From: Obelidium mucronatum
Lineage: Eukaryota; Chytridiomycota; Chytridiomycetes; Chytridiales; Chytriomycetaceae
Assembly: GCA_025765595.1 (NCBI GenBank)
Contig: JAIVFH010000027.1
Coordinates: forward strand, 1-64,000
Length of the DNA: 64,000 nucleotides
Direction of reading: 5' to 3'
Position 1 is the stretch's first letter. Each line of letters begins with the position of its first letter. Both the position numbers and the translations under genes were made by a program. The notes under the pieces are model-generated. The model worked only from the letters and a program-made list of their open reading frames with translations, searched no databases and was not told the DNA's origin. Of the stretch, positions 54,927-64,000 are shown piece after piece.

Positions 54927-57900
54927 TGCAGATCAGACATCTCAAGTCCATCGTGCCCGCCGCAGAGGCGCCCGGTCGCATCTCCGCCATCGCATGGTCG
55001 CTCAGCGGCCAGAAGCTGGCCGTCGCTGGTGCTGATCGCGTCATTACGCTGTTTGACGAGACCGGTGAGCCGCCAAAGTCAAACAACCAGAATACAAAAA
55101 CAAATACTGATCTCGCTCGCTCCGCTCCCCGACAGGCGAACGGAAAGACAGATTCTCTACAAAACCTGCTGATCCAAAATCTGCTAAATCCTACTACATT
55201 TGCGCCCTCGCGTTTTCTCCGGATTCCACAAAACTCGCTGTTGCGCAAAGCGACTGCGTGGTTTTTGTTTACAAACTAGGACTTGATTGGGGAGAGAAAA
55301 AAAGTATATGCAACAAGTTGATCCAAACAGCAGATATCACATGCCTCTCATGGCCGAAAGAGCAGCCGAATGCTGTCGTGTTTGGCATGACGGATGGAAA
55401 AGTACGCGTCGGAAATTTAAAAACAAACAAGGCTGCCACATTATACCAAACAGAGAGCTGTGTGGTTTCTGTAAGCAGCAGTTTGGATGGGAATGCCATT
55501 ATCACTGGTGAATTTTGGGTTTTCCTTGGTCTCGCTGAAAACAACATTCGTTAAAATTGTCGTTTCTTGATTCATCCAGGGCACTTGGATGGGTCCATCA
55601 ACAGATTCTTTTTTGACGATGGTATTTCTGGGGTAAGTAAAACACTTGATTCAACCTTATTTCACCGTCAACGCTTACACCAAATTCAACCCATTCATTC
55701 AGGCATCTCAAGGAAAGTTTACGACACACACTTGTGTACCAAATGCAATCGCTTGGGGTGAACATATTGCTGCAGCTGGGAATGACAAATGCGTTGTTTT
55801 CTATGATAATGATGGCCGTGTTTTGCAAGACTTTGACTACTCACGTGACGAAGAAGAGCAAGAGTTTACAGTAATTGAATTTTCTCCAAGCGGCCAAAGC
55901 GTGGTTGTCGGCAGTTTCAACAGGTATGTTTGAAGTTCATTTCTCTCTGTTTCTCATTCCCATCAACCACTCAAAATTGTAGATTTCACATTTACAACTT
56001 TTCCATTTCCAAACGCACTTGGGAAGAAGCGCCATTGAAAATGATTGAAAACTTTTACACCGTAACGAGTTTATCGTGGAAACCAGATGGCTCTCGCCTT
56101 ATTGCTGGAAACATGTGTGGTGCCGTTGAAATGTTTGACTGCTGTCTGCGTCGCTCTAGATACAAGGGAAAGTTCGAATTCACCTATGTATCGCCATCGC
56201 AAGTCATTGTCAAGAGATTGTCCACAGGTAAACACGGATCCTTTTATTACACATATAAGCCCACCTTACTCAACAATTTTCAAACTCCTTGAAAAAAAAA
56301 AAAACTCACAGGCTCCCGAATTGTTCTCAAATCACACTACGGCTACGAAATCCAGAAAGTAAACATCTTCCAAGACCAATTCCTAATCGCAAACACACCC
56401 GACACTCTTCTCATGGGCGACTTGGCATCCTGCAAACTCTCTGAAATCCCGTGGACGGGCGTTGGAAACGAAAAATTCACATTTGAAAACGCCAATGTGT
56501 GTATGGTGTTTAACGCTGGAGAACTCTCGTTGATTGAGTATGGAGTCAATGAGATTCTTGGGTCTTGTCGAACAGAGCATATGAATCCGCATTTGATCAG
56601 TGTTCGGTTGAATGAGAGAAAGAGTGATAAGGATGTGAAGAGGATCGCCTATTTGATTGACTTGCAAACAATCCATATCATGGATTTAGTAAGTGGATTG
56701 AATTTGGCGTCCATTAGTCATGATTCCAAGATTGATTGGTTGGAGGTAAATTGAGTTTATGTTCCCTCCTATTGGCTTCAAAATCTGAAGTCACAACAAC
56801 AACAACAACAAAAAAACATAGCTCTCAGGAAAGGCAAACAAACTACTCTTCCGAGACCGAAGACAACAACTCCATCTTTACGATCTCGCCACCCAAAACC
56901 GTACCACGCTTCTTCATTATTGCACCTATGTCCAATGGGTTCCCAACTCGGACGTAGTTGTGGCGCAAAGTCGAAATAATTTGTGCATCTGGTACGCGAT
57001 CGATAGTCCGGAGCGAGTCACAATGTTTCCAATTAAAGGAGATGTTGAAGATATCGAACGAGAGGGCGGTAAAACGGAAGTTATTGTCGATGAAGGGGTG
57101 AATACCGTTTCATACACGCTCGATGAGAGTTTGATTGAGTTTGGAACTGCATTGGATGACAAGGATTATGAAAGGTCCATTTTTTTTCTTTGGTGTGCAT
57201 TCGCCTTACTGAATTCATCTTCTCCATTTTAGAGCTATCGTTCTCTTGGAAACGTTGGAAACAACACCAGAGAGCCAAGCCATGTGGAAATCCCTCTCTG
57301 CCGTTGCTCTGCAAGACGAACGTATTACAATTGCACAGCGGTGCTTTGCCGCTTTGGGAGACGTGGCTATGGCAAAATACCTCTCGAATTTGAATAATAA
57401 GGTTGAAAGTACGGAGGGAGACGTGAGTACATTTCTGCTTTTTTTTCTCTTTTTTTTTTCGAAGTCTAAAAAGAAGAGAGATAAATCAGACGTCCTACCT
57501 TATCCGCGCGCGTTTGGCTGTCCTAGATAAGCAATTCAATTTGGCTGAGAGCATACTGTTAGAACACGTACGTTTGAGAAAAAGAGTGAAAAAAAGTTTG
57601 GTAAACAAAACCACGAAAAATAGGGAAAAGTGGATGAATGCATGGCAATGTACCAAGAAATGCATAAATGGGATAAATCAATCAAAGTAGCAGAATTCAA
57701 AAACCATGTTGACTTAGATCATATGAAGAAGAACTACTTCCAATGGTTGATTGATTCGGGGCAAGAGGATAAAGCGGGTGAACTCAAAGAAGAAGAAGGA
57801 GAGATTATTTCGGCGATTAATTTATACTTGAAAGGAGGTACTTTGATTTTTTTATTCGTATTCAATTTCTGTTTCGTTAATTGCATGGGTTCTAATTCTA

Positions 57901-60900
57901 TTTTTGGTAGGAATGCCGGCAAGAGCTGCATTTTTATTGAATAAGAGTGGGTTGAATCAAGTGGATATCATGGAACGTGTTGCTTCGGCATTGTTCAAGT
58001 CAGGGCTCTTTGAGAAGGTTTTCCTTACCTACTTTTTATTCCCATTCTTTCTCCTTTTTCAGCCATAACTCTTTTTTTTTTTTGATCATTAAAAAAAAGG
58101 CTGGTGAACTCTTTGAAAAACTGGATAGCTGCGACCGGGCATTAGATGCATACAAGCGAGGGAAAGCATTCCGAGCTGCAGTGGAATTATCCAGAGTCAT
58201 GTATCCGCAACAAGTTGTTGTTCTTGAAGAACAATGGGGAGACCATTTGGTTTCTCAAAAGCAAATGGATGCTGCTATTAACCACTATATTGAAGCTGGA
58301 AAATCGTTCAAGGTGGGGGCGCCAATCATCATTTTTATTTTTTTTCCACTTTCTCCTAACAAAAATACACAACCGCTCCCAGGCTATCGAAGCTGCTATT
58401 GCCGCCAAACAATGGAAAAAAGCCGTTGGTATTGTAGACTGTCTTGATCCCCCGGAAAGCGGGAAACCTTACTTTTTGGAACTTGCAAAACACTTTGCAT
58501 CTGTTTCAGATTATCCGCTGGCTGAAAAATACTACGTGGCGGCTCGCAAACCTCAAGAGGCGGTCGACATGTACACGCGAGCTAATAAATGGGAAAAGGC
58601 GCATTCTTTGGCGACAACCTACATGAATCCTGACGAAGTAGCGTATTTGTATATCAGCCAAGCAAAGGATATGGAAGCAGCAGGTTCGTGACAGACAAAA
58701 GATGCTTGGATGGCCTTGCAAACTAATCATTACTGTTTTTTTTGGCACTTGACAAAAAAAAAAAAAGGTAAATTGAAGGAAGCCGAAAAGCTCTACTTGA
58801 CTGTCCGTGAGCCCGATTTGGCCATCAATATGTACAAAAATCACAAGCATTACGATCAAATGATTCGTTTGGTGACGAGTTATCATAAGGATTTGTTGAC
58901 GGAGACGCATTTGTATCTTGGGAAAACTCTTGAAACAGAAGGAAACTTTAAACAGGCAGAGCAGCATTATGTCGAAGGAAAGGATTGGAAATCAGCAATT
59001 AATATGTATTGTGCGAATAATTTGTATGAAGATGCGTACAGAGTAAGTTTTCGGTTTCTTTTTTGTAACTTTTTTATCATATGCTGACCAAGTGATCCAT
59101 CAGGTTGCAAAAAGTCACGGGGGAAGTAGTTCAACCAAACAAGTTGCCTACTTATGGGCCAGATCTCTTGGCGGAGAGTCTGCTGTTAAATTGCTCACCA
59201 AATTCGGGCTTCTTGAAGCCGCTATTGACTTTGCCACTGAAAATGGAGCATTCGAGTTTGCATTTGAGCTATCTCGGTTTGCCGATAAATTTAAATTATC
59301 CGATATTCACTACAAGCATGGTTTGTTTGGAATACTCGCTCTTCAAATATGACTAACTACTTGTAATTCCATTCAGCAATGTTCTTGGAAGATGAAGGCA
59401 AATTCAAGGAAGCAGAGAGCGCATTTATTCTAGCAGGAAAGCCAAAAGAAGCCATCTTGATGTACATTCACACCGAAAACTGGGCGGAAGCACTCCATGT
59501 GGCTGAAACATACGAGCCCAACAGTGCACCAGAAGTCCTAATTAGTCAAGCCAAAGTCTCATTTGATAGAAAAGATTACAATGCAACAGAAACGCTGATG
59601 CTCCGCGCCCAAAGACCAGACTTGGTTGTGAAGCTCTACAAGGACAACGACATGTGGAAAGAGTGCCTCCAATTTGCAAAACAATACCTTCCAAACAGAG
59701 TATCTGATCTACACGAAGAATACAACAGAGTGCTGACGAGTCGGGCAAACTCGACAGGTGGAAAAGAGGAAATCCTCCAATCCATTCGAGTCCTTGAACA
59801 GCAAAAAGACTTTACGAGAGCCATTGATTTGTACCTCAAATTCAACGTCCCGCAAGTCACAGATGTCGACTTTTTGGAGCAAGTATGGGAAAAGGCAGCT
59901 GAACTTGCCATGAAATTTGTTCCTGACCGCGGTCATGAAGTGGTGACTACAGTCTGTTCGCGACTTATTGGAATCAAAAAGTTTGAGCAAGCCGCAGAGT
60001 TTTACATGTCTGTTGAAATGTATAGAGATGCAATTGATTGTTATGCCCGAGTTGGACTTTGGGATAAGGCAAAAGAAGTTGTGAATGTTGCTCCACGGTT
60101 TGGAGACTATCTAGAAACCACATACATTTCACATTTGAAGAATCAGCAAAACGCTGATGCGTTGGTTAATGTCGATGCGACAGCTGGTTTGGATTTGTTT
60201 GCTCAAAGAGGGGATTGGGAGAAATGCATGGAGAAGGCCTCTAGTCTAGGTCAAGAAGTCTTGCACAAGTATTTGACTATATATGCCGTAAATTTAATTA
60301 AGGAAGAGAAGTATGAGGTGGCTGCTCAGCAGATTGTCAGATATGGCGTTCAACATAGCACCACGAATCTTGACATTTACTTGCGCTTAACGCGAGAAAT
60401 ATTGCACAGTGGATCTCCAGCAGGATTATCTGCCGTGAGAGAGATGTTGTTTAAACTGGTTGGTACAAGTATGGGTTTTTTCTTCTTCAAGCACGACTGA
60501 CCAAACCAATTGTAGATCACAGCATCTCCTAATGTGAACGCCATGTTCCACAAATATTTATTCATTTCGCATCTGTTAACTCTAAGAAACTATTGTACGA
60601 AGAAAAGAGAACTCTATTACCTTGCCGCAAGGCAGAGTATATCCCTGTTACGATACATTGGAGAAATCCCTCCTGATAGAGCATTTTACGAAGCGGGACA
60701 GTATTCTAAGGTGAATCCCGAGTTTGCCGGATCCATCAGATTAAAAAGATCACTAACTTCTTTGAACCCCCCAGCTGGCTGGCGTGAACAACATGGCCTT
60801 TGTTTGTTGGAATAGATATTTAGACATTAGCGATGCAATTGAAGAAGGAGATGCCTCTTTGCTGGAAAATTCAGACTTCGCAAACACGGATGTTCCATTT

Positions 60901-61370
60901 GACGTTGATCTTCCATCCGAGAACTCTAATGTAAACAAGTTTTCCTGTTCTTTTCGTCTTTCTTTATCGATCAGCGAAAATCTAAAAGTTGCAAAATGTG
61001 AACACAATAGGAAAAACAGCGAGACAGTGTGCGGGACTGGGTACTTCAAGTGTCGTTGGACCAGAAAATCAAACAAGAAGTTGACCGGAGAAACTGCGAC
61101 GACTGTGGAACGAGAATTTATGATGCTTCTTTGTCATGCTATAACTGCAAACACGTGTCAGAACCCTGTATAATTACAGGTGAGGACCCTGCCCTTAAAT
61201 AAGCAACATTGACTTACAATAATACCAAAGGTTACCCCATCCTCAGGAACAAGGTGAAATGCACTTCATGCAATAAATGCGCCAACAAGGATGACTGGAA
61301 TAAGTTCACCATGATTGAGAGAGTCTGTCCGTGGTGTGGAACAGCCCAGCAACCAGTATTCCTCGGATGA
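54927..61370 (+). CDS. IFT172: Intraflagellar transport protein 172
   Basis: Largest IFT-B subunit, which links to the turnaround of IFT trains at the flagellar tip. The N-terminus [20 protein letters not shown] and [20 protein letters not shown] open the first of two WD40 propellers (to about 57170). A long row of TPR-like helices follows, for example [39 protein letters not shown] and [20 protein letters not shown]. The C-terminal zinc part has [20 protein letters not shown], then [13 protein letters not shown] and CPWCG, ending PVFLG with TGA at 61368-61370. About 20 introns, many with T or A runs. A full-length gene implies a cell with a working flagellum. Exon 1 is moderately GC-rich. 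Confidence 0.93.
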
Positions 61371-61484
61371 TCCCTGAAACTCTTTTTAAATTTTTAAATA
61401 CGATAGAATATATAAGAATAAATAAACTCCTTATAAATAAAAAGCAAATAAATTGTCATCAGAAACATCTAACCTGTAGTTCAA

Positions 61485-61985
61485 ATGGAACAACGCAAAT
61501 CCGTTAGAGATGCCTTAACCGACATGGTCGGATTCTGTCCAAAAGGTATTGATAATTATGTCGGCGCGTCGATGCTGTAGCACGTAGCTCCACTCGCATA
61601 AAGCATAAAGAGGCTTAACACTAGACGTTCAACTCACATTAATTTAATTTAGACGCAATTGGATGGCTTTATGCAGCCAGGTATTCTTTGTTGACTAACT
61701 GGGAATCTGATCTGTCACTGATGTGTACAAACAATCTATTCGCAAAACAGAGGATTCTATAAACTAAAGGATTACCACTCTGTTATCGAATGCGTCACGC
61801 CTGCACTACGAAATGAACGAACAAAACGCGAAGGACAGCATTTACTAGCTTTCAGTTTTTTGCAGACTGGGCAAACCGAGGCAGCAGCGGGAGCTTTCTT
61901 TAAAAGTATCAGCTATGGAAACGACACGGATTGGCAACCTTTAGTTGAATTATTCTTGGACCAGCCGAAATTAACATTGAAATAA
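61485..61985 (+). CDS. Small TPR-like protein, function unknown
   Basis: Three exons: MEQRKSVRDALTDMVGFCPK, then DAIGWLYAAR (from about 61655), then RGFYKLKDYHSVIECVTPAL.. to KLTLK with TAA at 61983-61985. The helix pairs AIGWLYAARGFYKLKDYHSV and GQHLLAFSFFQTGQTEAAAG fit TPR spacing. About 110 aa, so it would be a two- or three-repeat fragment or an adaptor. I cannot name the family. It is on the same strand as IFT172, 114 bp after it. The large share of introns in a short gene and the open last exon argue that it is real. Confidence 0.55.
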
Positions 61986-62018
61986 AAGAGTAGTTCGTCG
62001 TTGAGCTTTTTATTTCGC

Positions 62019-63042
62019 TCAACGAAGAAGCTGCTCACCAACCCACTTTTCACCAGGCTTCAGAACAACAGGGGTACCAATTTGGCCAACCTCCACGCAA
62101 ACCATAACCTTGTATCCAGCTTCCTGGAAGTCGTTCATACCCTGAGACTTTTCAATCCATGGGTTCCAAACAACAACGTCATCAAACCCATTGGTGGTAA
62201 TTGAGGTAACAGTAGCGCCGTTTTCAACAATAGAAACGCCAGCCTTTCCAACGTTGTAATAAACACGATCGACTTCTGCGCTGAACCCAACAAGGTCGGA
62301 TTCTTCAGTAACCTTGACTTTGTTGTGGATTTTTTCATCATAAAGTTTTCCTTGGAGGCCTCTGATCTTTGCGTTGTCAATGTCCTGAATGCACACAATA
62401 CACATTGGTCAATAATAATGAATCAATCTGTTTGTTTCAGAATCAAAACTCACATTGATTGCAAAGTAAGAGTGCAACAAACTGGTGAACTCAAACTCGG
62501 AATCTCCAGTGTTTTCAGCAGAGAGCGAGGTCTTGAGTGTGTTGGCTGTCAGAACCACAGTGAACACAAGTTTGAATTGGTGTGGCCATTTTCCAGCAAG
62601 GGCTGGAGCAACTCCAGAGGGATCCAAAGAGAATGCAACGGATGTCTCATTTTCATTGACTGTTTGTGTTCCGACCCAGGACCATCTGGTTGATGATTTG
62701 GTATTTGTTACTGCAAATGATAAGGAGTTGATCTGGCGTTTTGAGCTTACTTTGACAGTCTGGCAAAGCCGTGCTGTGGCAAACCGTACTTTGGATTCGG
62801 TCCAAAGTGAGGGAAGACAAGTGGGCTGATGTATAGAGTGAGATCGTACAGGCAGTAAGCTGCATAACTTACATTCCACCACGAACAGCCTTGCTTCCAT
62901 CAAGCACGGCCTTGTTCGAAAGGAAAAGCTTTTCATGACCAGCAACTTTCCAGCTTGTAACAGTTGCTCCGAAGAGGTAGATCTCAGCAGAGCTTGCTCC
63001 GTTAGTGATGACAACTTTCTGGTCAGATACAGACACGCTCAT
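62019..63042 (-). CDS. Glucose-6-phosphate 1-epimerase
   Basis: Aldose-1-epimerase-like enzyme (yeast Ymr099c type) that interconverts the alpha and beta forms of glucose 6-phosphate. The N-terminus MSVSVSDQKVVITNGASSAE and EIYLFGATVTSWKVAG are typical. Next come KAVRGGIPLVFPHFG and QHGFAR (the catalytic His region), the block ENTGDSEFEFTSLLHSYFAI, the family motif DRVYYNV, VVVWNPWIEKSQGM, and the C-terminus VCVEVGQIGTPVVLKPGEKW with its acidic residue. Four exons; the junction GGA-AT/C-CCA near 62870 is in frame. About 295 aa, normal length. Convergent with the TPR-like gene (33 bp). Confidence 0.9.
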
Positions 63043-63220
63043 TTTTTGGTTTTAATTCTATTGATAACAGTAAATAAAATAATAAGAAGAGAAATGAAAT
63101 TATAATTAATAGTTCTAAATTGAAGAATACATTCTATTTTATAATATTCAATAATGCTTGACAAGGTGTGGTGGTTACTGAAGCAAGCCGGCACCGTTTT
63201 CATCATTACAACCCTCTTGA

Positions 63221-63797
63221 ATGTCGTCCTTCCAAGGGTTAGTTATCTTGCTCTTACCGTTGTACAAATTGATTGCTAAAACCATGTTGAAGATCATAAA
63301 GTTCTTCTTCCCGCCAAAGATTGGCACGGTTGTGGAACAAATCGCGGGGCTTAAATTCATCAAAGGAGAGGAATTCGAAGTTCCTAATGTGAAGGAAAAG
63401 AAGGTGACTGTTCTGGAGCATTGGTTGGTGTAGTGTCATTCATCATAGTGTTCTAACTTTTCGAACAATCAGGGCTACATGGTGCGGGCCATGTGTCAAA
63501 GGAATTCCTCATATTACCGAAGTCGCAAAGAAGTTTCCAAACGTTAGCTTTGTTGGAGTGACCCAGGAAACCGATGAAGGGCTCGTGCAAGAGTTCGTTA
63601 ACAACATGGGAACTCAAATGGACTATAACGTGGCAATTGATTCAAACGGGGCCATTAAAAAAGTAGTTAAAGACAGCGGTGGAATGGGCATTCCCCATGC
63701 AATTGTCATTAACGCTGCGGGGAAGATGGTGTGGGCAGGTCATCCAATGTCTTCAGACTTCGAAACTGCCATCGCCAATGCACTTAAAGACGAATAA
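63221..63797 (+). CDS. Thioredoxin-like (TlpA/ResA-type) protein
   Basis: Redox-fold protein with active site TWCGPC. Exon 1 opens MSSFQGLVILLLPLYKLIAK, a possible membrane or signal segment, then FFFPPKIGTVVEQIAG and KVTVLEHW. An intron of about 50 nt (donor GTTGGT near 63424) restores HWATWCGPCVKGIP. Then FPNVSFVGVTQETDEG, the cis-Pro block GMGIPHAIVIN, and KMVWAGHPMSSDFE follow. The in-frame ATG at 63284 is an equally good start and would remove the hydrophobic segment. A third ATG at 63154 is in another frame. The substrate is unknown; AhpC/TSA-like relatives act as thiol oxidoreductases. Confidence 0.75.
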
Positions 63798-63827
63798 ATC
63801 ATCAACTCTTCTCTATTCAACGTCATT

Positions 63828-64000
63828 TCAGTATCTCTCTTCGTCCTTGTAGTACTCATTAAAACCCACAACGTCTTTGATCTGTAAAAATCCAAATACA
63901 GGTCAACTCACACCAACTGACAATAGGACAAACTCACCTGTTCAAAGTTTGGCATAAAAGCTTCGGTTGGTTCTTCCTTTTCAATAGCCTGCAAAACGTC
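63828..64000 (-). CDS. 3' end of an unidentified gene
   Basis: Cut by the window edge. The two exons read DVLQAIEKEEPTEAFMPNFE then Q, an intron (about 63939-63882, donor GTGAGT) and IKDVVGFNEYYKDEERY with TGA at 63828-63830. The splice is clean and in frame. Too little is present to name it. It is convergent with the thioredoxin-like gene (30 bp between stops). Confidence 0.5.

Noticed and set aside
54029..54940. Longer resolvase start at 54940
   Set aside because: The extra residues would overlap the IFT172 start and the boundary repeat and are unlike the family; ATG at 54808 gives a basic leader.

Overview
The window reads as nuclear DNA of a zoosporic (flagellated) fungus, most likely a chytrid. 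Most genes are broken by many short GT-AG introns (about 45-130 nt, often with long T runs). Fungal traits are a trifunctional FOL1, a Fzo1-type mitofusin, a RICTOR/AVO3 protein and a Cce1/Ydc2-type resolvase. Cilium genes sit beside them: BBS2, UNC119, IFT172 and a TSNAXIP1-like protein. The species is not named by anything in the sequence. Genes are packed tightly: several divergent starts lie only 36-85 bp apart and some convergent stops 23-65 bp apart.

Layout. 0-25 kb: NUF2 (kinetochore) and BBS2 (BBSome) are divergent; then come FZO1, RMC1, ribosomal protein uL22, a TSNAXIP1-like protein, UNC119, the protein prenyltransferase alpha subunit, a CDK5/PHO85-type kinase, a long coiled-coil protein and a class C (GABA-B-like) GPCR.

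24.5-38.8 kb: a nucleoporin locus. The main gene (27632..38780, minus) looks like a Nup214/Nup159 relative whose N-terminal beta-propeller is present three times in tandem with a period of about 2.8 kb. Linkers 1 and 2 carry RanBP2-type zinc fingers. A coiled coil and a large FG-repeat domain follow. Directly downstream are a second, shorter gene with a fourth propeller copy and a frameshifted remnant with three zinc fingers. This is the most unusual structure in the window.

38.8-47.8 kb: a frameshifted F-box/LRR gene, RICTOR, FOL1 (FolB-FolB-HPPK-DHPS) and a GM130-like golgin.

48.1-54.9 kb: a probable tyrosine-recombinase mobile element. It is bounded by related AGTACT-rich inverted sequences and holds a tRNA-like sequence, a multi-exon gene of unknown function, a Crypton-like tyrosine recombinase with a ubiquitin-tail-like LRLRGG motif, and, inside the right boundary, a SAP plus Ydc2-type Holliday junction resolvase.

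54.9-64 kb: IFT172, a small TPR-like protein, glucose-6-phosphate 1-epimerase, a thioredoxin-like protein and the 3' end of an unidentified gene.

Some reading frames are interrupted by single-base differences (LRR gene, RICTOR, recombinase), several of them in homopolymer runs, so part of these may be assembly errors. All exon borders and homology calls were made by eye; no searches were run.
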